Origin: Myxococcales bacterium
GTDB lineage: Bacteria > Myxococcota > Polyangia > HGW-17 > SLPX01
Reading direction: 5' to 3'
Assembly (NCBI GenBank): GCA_007131745.1
Contig: SLPX01000323.1
Coordinates: forward strand, 1 to 48,826
Length of the DNA stretch: 48,826 nucleotides
Below are positions 1 through 7,410 of the stretch, in pieces. The position numbers and the translations under genes were made by a program. Under the pieces are notes generated by a model. That model saw only the letters and a list, made by a program, of their open reading frames with translations, ran no database searches and was not told where the DNA came from. Each line of letters starts with the position of its first letter. The stretch's first letter is position 1.

Positions 1-1
1 A

Positions 2-109
2 CTCTGCGACTTGTTAAAGGAAAAAGGTCGTCGGGATAAAAGAGCCCCACTCTTAGAGAAGGCCGATCTTGACGGGAGCTTCCTGAGGTTTAATATCGTT
101 CTCCGTTAA
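2..109 (+). CDS. 3' end of an unidentified protein (partial)
   Basis: One frame is open from the window edge to a TAA at 107-109 and gives 35 residues rich in Lys, Arg, Leu and Glu. The other two plus frames stop early. It is followed 51 bases later by the DsbA-like gene on the same strand, so it may be the end of the preceding gene. The piece is too short to assign a family, and it could be chance. Confidence 0.4.
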   Translation, partial: LCDLLKEKGRRDKRAPLLEKADLDGSFLRFNIVLR

Positions 110-160
110 ATTAGCGATGGAGATCGTGGAGTAGAAGGAGAAATAAACGGGAGATTATAG

Positions 161-985
161 ATGGATTATTTGCGAAGTCTTTCATGTTTGAAAATTGTAT
201 TGCCGGCATTGGTTGTGTTTTTGGTGCAGACCGGTTGCGACAAGAAGAAGTGTAGCACTGATGACGACTGCCCGAAGGGGAGCGCGTGTTTTCAGGGAGA
301 GTGTCTTTCCATCGAAGGAAGAGGTTCAATACACACTCCTTCCCGGAGAAAACAACCGAACCCGACCGATGTCTATCGCTTGGACGTGGATCCTTCGATA
401 AACCCGATGATGGGCGCGGCGGACGCTCTTGTTACGATCGTGGAAATAAGCGAGTTTCAATGTCCTTACTGCAAAAGGGGCGCGGAGACGATAAAGGAAA
501 TAGTTGATAAGTATCCCAAGGATGTTCGGTTGTTTTTCATGCACAGCCCTCTTGGAAAGCGCAAGCCGGCCATGGATGCAGCGCAGGCTGCTCAAGCGGT
601 TTTTCACATCGCGGGAAATGAAACGTTCTGGAAATTTCACGACTTGGTGTTCGAAAATCAGCGAAGCGGCCTTGCCATGGCCGCTCTGGAAGCATTCGCG
701 CGTAAGTTGGACGTTGATATGAAGAGATTCAAGAAAGCCATGGAATCCGGAGCCCACGAAAAAGAGGTATTGGAACAGGTTGCCCTTGCACAGAAACTCG
801 GCATCACAGGAGTGCCCGCTTTTTTCATCAACGGACGTTTCCTGGGGGGTGCGCAACCGGCCCCCAACATAGAGAAACTTGTAAAAGAGGAACTCGAGAA
901 AGCGAGAAAACTCGTGGAAGAGAAGAAGATCCCGCGGGAAAAAGTCTATGAACACATAATGAAAAACGCGAAGACGGCCCCATAG
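161..985 (+). CDS. DsbA-family thioredoxin-fold lipoprotein
   Basis: Predicted exported thiol-disulfide oxidoreductase of 274 residues. A hydrophobic N-terminus ends in a lipobox-like VQTGC (Cys26). A short Cys-rich stretch follows (four more Cys before residue 50), of the kind often seen behind the lipobox in Myxococcota lipoproteins. The thioredoxin-fold domain spans about residues 75-260: the active site is CPYC (Cys101, Cys104) after EFQ, and a Val-Pro (TGVPAFFING) marks the cis-proline loop near residue 224. The CPYC dipeptide and helical insert fit DsbA/DsbG-like proteins that oxidise or isomerise disulfides outside the cytoplasm. The ATG at 161 has GGGAG seven bases upstream. It probably works on the Cys-rich exported proteins encoded nearby, which is inference. 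The gene is followed closely by a metallophosphoesterase gene. Confidence 0.88.
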   Translation: MDYLRSLSCLKIVLPALVVFLVQTGCDKKKCSTDDDCPKGSACFQGECLSIEGRGSIHTPSRRKQPNPTDVYRLDVDPSINPMMGAADALVTIVEISEFQCPYCKRGAETIKEIVDKYPKDVRLFFMHSPLGKRKPAMDAAQAAQAVFHIAGNETFWKFHDLVFENQRSGLAMAALEAFARKLDVDMKRFKKAMESGAHEKEVLEQVALAQKLGITGVPAFFINGRFLGGAQPAPNIEKLVKEELEKARKLVEEKKIPREKVYEHIMKNAKTAP

Positions 986-986
986 G

Positions 987-1000
987 TCCTCCGCGGAGGA
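987..1000. repeat. 14-base perfect palindrome holding a GGAGGA motif
   Basis: TCCTCCGCGGAGGA is a perfect palindrome directly after the stop of the DsbA-like gene. Its right half is a strong Shine-Dalgarno sequence facing the next gene. With no loop it can pair only between two strands or as a strained hairpin. The distance to the ATG at 1019 is long (18 bases), and the TTG at 1001 is immediately adjacent. Confidence 0.4.
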
Positions 1001-1018
1001 TTGCACGTAAATTCCGTT

Positions 1019-2200
1019 ATGGATTTTTTCCCCCTTTACGCGGCTCTTTACGGGTTGTTTGTAGTCATCGCCCATCTCGCCGTATCAGCCGTTTTGATTA
1101 CACTGATATATCCCCGGGTGAAGTCACCCTCGTTGAAGTATTTTTCCGGGAGGGCCTTGGCCGCGGCCGGATTTCTGACGATACCACTTCCATTGTACGC
1201 GTTTTTGAACGAACGGCCGGGGTTGCAGGATTTTTTCGAATTCGGTGGTTGGGCTGCATACGGAGTCGGCTTGGCGGCGGCCTGGCTGATGATCATCTTC
1301 GGGGGGGTCGTTCAACACTTGAGGAACACCAGGGAGAGCGGGAAACTATTTTGGGAAGCCGATGTTCATAGGATGTTGCAGGGGAAACGCTTTCCTAAAA
1401 GACCGAGACCCGTATCGGCCTTTTTGTCCGGAGCTTTTTATTCGAATATGTATCGTCCGGTTGTAAGGGAGGTGGTAGTCCCGGTGAAGGGGTTACCGGT
1501 TTCCCTGTCGGGGTTGAGGATTCTTCACGTGACGGATACACACATGGGGTTGAAATGCGGCCCGGATTTCTACGAAGCGATCCTGGATGAACTGGGAACA
1601 TGGAAGTGTGACATGGTGTTTCACACTGGAGACATCATATCGATGGATGACCGGGCCGAGTTTGCAGCGCGCTGGCTTGGAGAACTGGGCAAACGCACCG
1701 AATTCGGATCTTATTGCGTGATGGGCAATCACGACCTTTTTCTTGATACACCTCGGCTTTCGACTGCATTGAGGAAAAGAGGTGTGAAACGATTGTCGCA
1801 TTCCTGGGCCGATGTGAGTTGGAAAAACAATAGGATATTGATAACAGGCAGTGAATCTCCGTGGGAGCGAGGCGATGAAAGAGACACGATGGCGTCCGGA
1901 CTGCATGGGAGCCGGGCTGACCTGGTTTTGGGGATCGCCCATGAACCCGTTTCCGGGTTGAAGTTGCTGGAAGCAGGCGCTCAAACGGTTTTTTGCGGCC
2001 ACACTCACGGCGGGCAGATCAGGCTGGGATCTCTTGGGCCGCCGGTTGTGACGGCCCGGTGCGGATGGTTGTATGCACACGGCTTATACGATGCAGCTGG
2101 TGGCACCCTGATCGTCAGCGCGGGGCTGGGATCCTATTTTCCTCCCGGCCGGCTCGGCTGCCCACCTGAAGTGTTGATAGCGACCTTGTGTGGCAAATGA
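1019..2200 (+). CDS. membrane-anchored calcineurin-like metallophosphoesterase (YkuE/YaeI-like)
   Basis: 393 residues. The N-terminal ~110 residues hold three or four hydrophobic segments that anchor the protein in the inner membrane. The rest is a binuclear metallophosphoesterase domain. Visible metal motifs are DTH (Asp173, His175), GD (Asp205), GNHD (Asn237-Asp239) and GHTHGG (His328, His330), all in canonical order. Relatives such as YkuE and LpxG/YaeI act on phosphoester or UDP-diacylglucosamine substrates at the membrane; the substrate here cannot be read from sequence. The start is uncertain: ATG 1019 is chosen because it begins the first hydrophobic segment, but an in-frame TTG lies at 1001. 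The gene lies 33 bases after the DsbA-like gene and probably shares its transcript. Confidence 0.85.
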   Translation: MDFFPLYAALYGLFVVIAHLAVSAVLITLIYPRVKSPSLKYFSGRALAAAGFLTIPLPLYAFLNERPGLQDFFEFGGWAAYGVGLAAAWLMIIFGGVVQHLRNTRESGKLFWEADVHRMLQGKRFPKRPRPVSAFLSGAFYSNMYRPVVREVVVPVKGLPVSLSGLRILHVTDTHMGLKCGPDFYEAILDELGTWKCDMVFHTGDIISMDDRAEFAARWLGELGKRTEFGSYCVMGNHDLFLDTPRLSTALRKRGVKRLSHSWADVSWKNNRILITGSESPWERGDERDTMASGLHGSRADLVLGIAHEPVSGLKLLEAGAQTVFCGHTHGGQIRLGSLGPPVVTARCGWLYAHGLYDAAGGTLIVSAGLGSYFPPGRLGCPPEVLIATLCGK

Positions 2201-2293
2201 TACTTTCAATGGAGCCGTATGGAACGCCGAAGAGGTCGGGGAAATTAATCATGCAAAGTGCGTGGCGGGTCCAAAACCGATACAGGAGGAAAC

Positions 2294-2659
2294 ATGATTG
2301 GGTCGACTTACTGGTCAAAACGGTGGAACGCCGCTCAGATCGACAAGGATGCATCGCAGGATATCAAGATGGGCGACTTGGAGATGAAAGTCGTTCAACT
2401 GGAGCGGATGGTTTCCTATCTTATGATTCATCTTTTGCGCAATCAATCCATCAATCTGGAAGACAAAATCGTGAGGGAGTTTTTCAATCTTTCCGATGTG
2501 CGTGACGACATGGACAGCCTGGACGCTGTATATGCCCACCTTGTAGAACCCCTTGGACTTTTGACTTGTCTCCAGTGTGGTGCCAAAATCAAGGATGTAC
2601 CGGGTGTCTTGGATGAGAAGTGCATGTGGTGTGGAGCTTACGTGGGATCGGAGAGGTAG
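2294..2659 (+). CDS. small protein with C-terminal zinc ribbon
   Basis: 121 residues, family not recognised. The ATG at 2294 follows an AGGAGG by about five bases, which decides the start over a longer reading at 2258. The middle is amphipathic and probably helical or coiled-coil (Leu/Val/Met heptad-like spacing, residues ~25-75). The C-terminus carries two CxxC pairs (CLQC and CMWC) separated by about 17 residues, a classic zinc-ribbon knuckle arrangement. There is no signal peptide, so it is cytoplasmic. A role in nucleic-acid or protein binding is possible but not shown. Confidence 0.7.
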   Translation: MIGSTYWSKRWNAAQIDKDASQDIKMGDLEMKVVQLERMVSYLMIHLLRNQSINLEDKIVREFFNLSDVRDDMDSLDAVYAHLVEPLGLLTCLQCGAKIKDVPGVLDEKCMWCGAYVGSER

Positions 2660-2718
2660 CGCTGCACAAGGAATGTAAATGGTGCTTGTGCGTGTGCGTG
2701 TAAGGAGATGAGCAGTTT

Positions 2719-4050
2719 TTAGGCCGTGGGATCCGCGACTCGGCCTACGAATACCACAGCTCCGGTTTGGATGTCCCTGATGAAGAAAATGAAGGGGCGG
2801 TCAAGGGTTACGACCTTGGGATCAAGGGGAACGGATGTGTCGGATACAACAACAGCAGTGGCAGCGGCGGCCTCGGTGCCTTTTTCATCAACCGCCACGA
2901 ATGCCTTGTGGATTACATCCGAGATGTAGAGTTCTGAGGGATCCGCTATTCCGGTGAAATCGGCTTCTCCTCCTATGAATGGAATGTTCATACCCATGGA
3001 TTTGAGCGTGTCTTTCAATCCGAACGATTGAGTAAAAGAAAACTTGGGCATGGTCAAATCTACGTTGTGAGTTTCCAACGAATCCGTAAGTGATTTTACG
3101 AAAGCGCCGTCGAGCGCACCTTCGATTTCCGCCATGCGTCCTTCTTCCGGCAGCAGGATAACCATGGAAAGTTCGTCGCCGTCATAGAGTAGCTCCACAG
3201 CCTGGTAGCCGTCGCCCTCTCCATATCCGTAATCGGTCATCCCATGCATCATCGCCACTGTGACCGTGGATTCGGGGGTTGAAAATTCACCGTCCCGGGT
3301 GATTTCTTCCATGAAGGGTTCTTTCCAGGAAGCATTGAAATATACAGCGTTGGTGAGTACCAGCCGGGTGTATTCGGTTATGACATTTTTCGGAATGAGG
3401 TCTTCAATTCGGTTTTCAGTCTGCTCTGCCACCCAGTCGTTTATGACCAGTCGACCGGCTTCGGGATCGGCCATGAAATCGAGAAGCGTCATCCCGGCGC
3501 CGTAATAGAGAGCCAGCACATCAAGGAAAGATTCCAGGAAAGGAAACCCGACCTGGCCCCAAAGAGCATTGACCACGTTAAGCCTGAATGGTTCGCCGTC
3601 GGATCCGAGAGCGTCCTGCCCACGGCTTTCAAGTGCCTGGTCAAGAGCGTTGAATGCAGCGTGAAGTTCCGGTTCCGGCAAGTCAAAATGCAAGACATCG
3701 GCCATTTCCGTTTTGGTCTCACCTTTGGCTCCCGCATAGGTCATTGCAAGAGCGATGGATATGGAAAGAGGCGAGTAGAACATGTTTTCGCCGGCATCGC
3801 TTTCAGCGCTCAGTTCCCTGTACAGATCAAACGCAAAATCGGTGTTTCCCTGTCTCAACAGTTCCAGGTCGTCTTCCGGAACCGGCTCGTTTGTTATGCG
3901 TTGTTTTTCCGACCTGATGGTTTCTCCGGGTGTTTCTCCCGGATCATCCGGATCATCGATCGAACTCTTGTCGCAGCCGGTCGTAAAAGCAAATGCCAGC
4001 AACATAACAGTTGCAAAGGTTTTAATTTTTAAAGTGTTTTTGAGTAACAT
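2719..4050 (-). CDS. serpin (serine protease inhibitor) lipoprotein
   Basis: 443 residues: lipoprotein signal with TTGC (Cys26), a short Asp/Pro/Gly-rich linker, then a full-length serpin fold from about residue 62. The reactive-centre loop is clear near the C-terminus: the hinge GTEAAAATAVV starts at Gly391 (P15), and alignment to alpha-1-antitrypsin puts Thr405 at P1 and Ser406 at P1', followed by VP. The small-residue hinge predicts a working inhibitory serpin rather than a non-inhibitory one, and P1 Thr suggests elastase- or subtilisin-like targets. The C-terminal RPFIFFIRD strand matches the family. GGAGG lies upstream of the ATG. A sigma-54-type promoter lies about 85-100 bases upstream. 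Anchored outside the cytoplasm, it may protect the envelope from the cell's own or competitors' proteases (inference). Confidence 0.95.
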   Translation of the reverse strand: MLLKNTLKIKTFATVMLLAFAFTTGCDKSSIDDPDDPGETPGETIRSEKQRITNEPVPEDDLELLRQGNTDFAFDLYRELSAESDAGENMFYSPLSISIALAMTYAGAKGETKTEMADVLHFDLPEPELHAAFNALDQALESRGQDALGSDGEPFRLNVVNALWGQVGFPFLESFLDVLALYYGAGMTLLDFMADPEAGRLVINDWVAEQTENRIEDLIPKNVITEYTRLVLTNAVYFNASWKEPFMEEITRDGEFSTPESTVTVAMMHGMTDYGYGEGDGYQAVELLYDGDELSMVILLPEEGRMAEIEGALDGAFVKSLTDSLETHNVDLTMPKFSFTQSFGLKDTLKSMGMNIPFIGGEADFTGIADPSELYISDVIHKAFVAVDEKGTEAAAATAVVVSDTSVPLDPKVVTLDRPFIFFIRDIQTGAVVFVGRVADPTA

Positions 4051-4133
4051 CGTTTTTCCTCCGTCAAGTTCAGCCTCAGTTAATTCATCTTATGAGAACA
4101 CGCTGTTTCTACGGGTGCCTATTGCCTGGGTGT

Positions 4134-4150
4134 TGCACCAATCGTGCCAA
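4134..4150 (-). promoter_or_regulatory. sigma-54 (RpoN) promoter of the serpin gene
   Basis: On the minus strand the sequence reads TTGGCACGATTGGTGCA. It has the invariant GG and GC separated by exactly ten bases, a full TGGCAC -24 element and a -12 element GTGCA, one base off TTGCA. Expected transcription start is near 4123, giving a leader of about 73 bases to the serpin ATG at 4050. It sits in non-coding DNA in the right orientation. Confidence 0.72.
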
Positions 4151-4155
4151 GGTGT

Positions 4156-4175
4156 GACACATGATTCTTTGTGTC
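4156..4175. repeat. inverted repeat just upstream of the serpin sigma-54 promoter
   Basis: GACACA and TGTGTC face each other across an 8-base spacer, starting six bases beyond the -24 element. This may be a binding site for a regulator; because it is so close to -24 it might act as an operator rather than a classical distant enhancer. Confidence 0.4.
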
Positions 4176-4269
4176 GGCTAAACCCGGATTTCGCGCCACA
4201 AGAAAGAATACTTTTTACGGATCTCGAGTTTTGAGATTCAGAAAATCGTGTTTTGCAAAACCCTTGATA

Positions 4270-4281
4270 TCAGATATCTGA
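4270..4281. repeat. 12-base perfect palindrome, possible upstream activator site
   Basis: TCAGATATCTGA is a perfect palindrome about 120 bases upstream of the serpin -24 element, within the usual distance range for sites bound by sigma-54 activators. It also lies about 170 bases before the GH15-like gene. Assignment is positional only. Confidence 0.35.
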
Positions 4282-4449
4282 GACCTTGAAGGTGTTTGTT
4301 AGTCTATTTGATTGCATCGGGACCCTTTTTATTCTATTCCGGGAAAAGGCAATACAACAGCGGATTAGGTTCGGTGGACAAGCAAAAATGTTTTGTATTG
4401 AGATGCTTGCGGTTTAGCCTTCGATTATGGGGCAACGAGGTGACTTTTC

Positions 4450-7176
4450 ATGATAACCATGGCGAATAAGTTATCGGTTCCGGTTTTCTGGCTGTTTTTG
4501 TTTTTGTCCCAAACGGCAGCCGCACACAATGGGACTGGAATAGACGCTCAGGAAAATGTATTCGGAGCGACCAACATCAATGCAGTCACCGGACATGGGC
4601 GATTGACCGCCGGCATTTCACGGGACGGGGATTTGACCGTGTTGAGTTGGCCGAATCCGAGCTATACCGACCAGCTTGGATATATAACAAGCAATGCTTT
4701 GAATGCTCGCGATTTGCCCCGGTTCGGCGCACCGGAGGGAGCTGGATCTTTCTTGGGCCTTTCCTGTACTAAGACGGATTCAGAATCATTGGTGACCTGG
4801 CTCAGGGATCGGACGGTATGGGATATTTCCCAGGACTACGGTCCGACCGACGGACCGAATCCTCACACAATGTATACGAGTGTATCACTCGGTCTTCAGG
4901 TTTTGGTGGTCGACTCGATTTCTCCGATAAGCGATACAATGGTCAGGGATGTCGAGGTTCAGATATTTCCTGGAAGTGCTGTTGTTTCGTGTTCGCTTCT
5001 AAGTTATGTAAATCTTTCTCCTCTGCCTCCAAACGCCAGAGTTCCTGAGTTGCCCCTTGTTGACTGGCTTTTCGACGGTCGCAATGACTTTGCGGCGATT
5101 TGGGATGAGGATAACCGTGCTGTGTTGCATTTCCATCCTGATGATCAACGTGTTCACACAACATTGATGGACCTGTTGACCGGCCCTTCGGTGGATTTCG
5201 GAATCATAGGTGATATGTTGAAGCAGGAGAAGATTACCGGGGAAGAGATTGATCTGCTCTTGGAGGGGTTGCCCAACCTGTATTCAGACGGATCCTGGGC
5301 GATGATATCGACTGAACCTCCACCCTCACAATACCAGGTAGGTTTTGACCACACACCTTTTTGTGAGCTGATAAAAGAGCTTTCTGAAAACATCCAACTC
5401 TTGCCTGACAAGTTCGAAAATTTCACTTTGCCGGTGTCGAACTGGGTGCTGAAACTTTTTGAATGTTGGCGGACGGGTCCGGAATTGGTAGCTTCCAAGG
5501 GGTGGCTTTATCCCGCGGCGGATCCATGGAATGATGTGCAGGATGGGGAACTTTCAGGCCACGGTTTGGCAGCAGGTGAGGTGGCGGCCGCCCTGAAAAC
5601 AGATTTGAATATTACCGAAGGTGTGGGAAAGGCTTCTCTCATAATTGGTTTCGGGAGCAATATGATTTCGGCGCGGGAGGCGCTACAGGCGGGTAGATGG
5701 GGAGATGTTGCTCAAAGAGCGGAAGAGGCGCTTGATATCTGGCTGTCACAATTGCGGATTCCGGGACAACCGGGGAGCAGGCCTTGGCAAGTGGCGCGAC
5801 GGGCTCTCATAGACTTACGGGTGGGTACCTGCGCGTATTCCGGCGCAGTGGTGGCTTCTATCGCCAGGCAGCCGCCGTATGCGCTGGATTGGCCGCGTGA
5901 TGGGGCATTTTTCAACATAGTTTTTGATGCTTCAGGTCAGAGTAATCTGGCTGCAAAACGTGCCGATTTGTACGCATCTTGGCAACGGGCCGAAGCTGTG
6001 GAGCCTACAATGTTCGTCAACCCGGATCCTCCTGAGGATCCTGATACCGGCAAATCGGACACCTATCCTGCGGATGCTTGGGAGATGAACTATTACGCGG
6101 ATGGCATGGTAGGAGGCACATTTCGTTTCGAGATTGATACCACGGCGTTTGCCGTGTGGGCACAAGTTGCACATGCCGGTTGGGCTGACGATCCGGAGGC
6201 ATACTTGTTATCCCTGTGGCCCAGTATTCGACGCGGGGCCGACCTTTTGGCTAGGTGGCGCGACGCTGACACCGGTCTGCACGCTCCGGCTCAGGAAGAT
6301 GATGCACCGGAGCCGGCTCAGACCTTGCATGGGGCTGTGACGGTATTCGGAGCGCTTGATATGGCTGCCAGAGCTGCTCGGTTGCTGGGTCGTCATGAGC
6401 ATGCTTCTCTCTGGGAGGATCGGGCTCGAGAGTTGAGGGATGCCATGGAGACACATTTCTATGACGACAACTTCAAGGCCCTTGTCATGGGAGAAAGCGG
6501 CCGCTTGCCCATCATGGCTTCCGGTTTGTCGGATACAGGTCCGGGATCCTGGTCGGTGTGGCCCATGACAATGTATGATCGAGACGATCCGCGTGTCGAG
6601 GATCAGATCGCGCACGATTGGGGGGTTATTGAATCCGTTGTAAACATGGAGCCTCCGGGGGGGCTTTATTTCATGAAGACCACCGTTTCGATGGCCGTTG
6701 CAGCCTTGAATTTATTCAGCTCACAGGTGCAAAGCTTGCCGGATAAGCTGTCTCTGCAAGCCACCCCGTACACCTCGCATTTCGGCGAGGTCATGGTGGT
6801 TGTGGGAGATGGTGAGGATCGGTATGCACAGCAGCGGGTGTCGACACCGCACCTGTGGGAAGGTGCGCTCTACTTTTTGACGGTTCTTGCCGTCGAAGAT
6901 CCGGCGGCCCTTCAAAAATATGAAGACGTACTACCGGAGTCTCCCTTTCATGCGAGGCCCTTTTATCCGGATGGAGGAGTGCTTGATGGTGGAGTTGACA
7001 CCGGTATGCCGGATGCCTCCATGACACCGGATGCCGGCCAAGTGGGGACTAAAGGAAAAAAAAGCGGATGCGGCTGCGGTATTTCAGTGGTTCCTTCAAT
7101 TCCTTCCCGGCTCGCTTTGTTGTTTTTTGCCCTAATCTTAGTTTGGCTTCTCGGATTTAGAAACCGAAAAGTTTGA
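4450..7176 (+). CDS. secreted GH15-like glucoamylase with MYXO-CTERM-type anchor
   Basis: 908 residues. A signal peptide ends near residue 25 (QTAAAH). A beta-rich N-terminal domain (~30-310) is followed by an (alpha/alpha)6-type catalytic region (~400-810) with glucoamylase-like features: a WPRDGAFFN segment (compare the WxRD of GH15) and a DAWEMNYYADG segment. The family points to hydrolysis of alpha-glucan or related glucosides. The tail is Asp/Gly/Ala-rich (about 840-865), then KKSGCGCG, a hydrophobic helix and a basic end RNRKV. This Cys-rich plus helix plus Arg/Lys architecture is that of MYXO-CTERM sorting signals, which lead to surface anchoring in Myxococcota. The start could also be the ATG nine bases downstream. 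Exact substrate is unknown. Confidence 0.82.
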   Translation: MITMANKLSVPVFWLFLFLSQTAAAHNGTGIDAQENVFGATNINAVTGHGRLTAGISRDGDLTVLSWPNPSYTDQLGYITSNALNARDLPRFGAPEGAGSFLGLSCTKTDSESLVTWLRDRTVWDISQDYGPTDGPNPHTMYTSVSLGLQVLVVDSISPISDTMVRDVEVQIFPGSAVVSCSLLSYVNLSPLPPNARVPELPLVDWLFDGRNDFAAIWDEDNRAVLHFHPDDQRVHTTLMDLLTGPSVDFGIIGDMLKQEKITGEEIDLLLEGLPNLYSDGSWAMISTEPPPSQYQVGFDHTPFCELIKELSENIQLLPDKFENFTLPVSNWVLKLFECWRTGPELVASKGWLYPAADPWNDVQDGELSGHGLAAGEVAAALKTDLNITEGVGKASLIIGFGSNMISAREALQAGRWGDVAQRAEEALDIWLSQLRIPGQPGSRPWQVARRALIDLRVGTCAYSGAVVASIARQPPYALDWPRDGAFFNIVFDASGQSNLAAKRADLYASWQRAEAVEPTMFVNPDPPEDPDTGKSDTYPADAWEMNYYADGMVGGTFRFEIDTTAFAVWAQVAHAGWADDPEAYLLSLWPSIRRGADLLARWRDADTGLHAPAQEDDAPEPAQTLHGAVTVFGALDMAARAARLLGRHEHASLWEDRARELRDAMETHFYDDNFKALVMGESGRLPIMASGLSDTGPGSWSVWPMTMYDRDDPRVEDQIAHDWGVIESVVNMEPPGGLYFMKTTVSMAVAALNLFSSQVQSLPDKLSLQATPYTSHFGEVMVVVGDGEDRYAQQRVSTPHLWEGALYFLTVLAVEDPAALQKYEDVLPESPFHARPFYPDGGVLDGGVDTGMPDASMTPDAGQVGTKGKKSGCGCGISVVPSIPSRLALLFFALILVWLLGFRNRKV

Positions 7177-7410
7177 GGGTTTGATAGTTGTTTTTTGTCT
7201 CGATGCATGAATGCTTTGAAAAATGGAGAAAGAACTTTCCCCTCTCTCCCGAATAATTCTGGATTCTCGTTTGGATATCATTAGATAAATGGTATTGTGA
7301 AGTCGGGTGTTCGGTTGGATGAATGAATTGTGTTCGGATCTCCGGGGCCGTGATATGGGCCTGATTGGATCCGGACCTTTCATAGCGGGCCTTTGCGCCG
7401 GGAGGACAAC
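7177..7410. other. intergenic region, no gene seen
   Basis: 234 bases between the GH15-like gene and the repeat-rich lipoprotein. I see no stem-plus-T-run terminator and no strong promoter. A weak pair TTGGAT/TATTGT with a 16-base spacer lies near 7273-7300. GGGAGG before 7411 is the ribosome site of the next gene. Confidence 0.4.

Larger units (their letters stand above)
4051..4449. other. 399-base divergent regulatory region
   Basis: Non-coding space between the serpin and the GH15-like gene. It holds a sigma-54 promoter facing the serpin and two inverted repeats. AT-rich stretches lie around 4230-4430, but I see no convincing sigma-54 or sigma-70 promoter facing the GH15-like gene. Short open frames here lack ribosome sites and family resemblance. 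Confidence 0.6.

Noticed and set aside
326..1075. 249-codon antisense frame over the DsbA-like gene
   Set aside because: It overlaps a clear DsbA-like lipoprotein; no signal or motif supports it.
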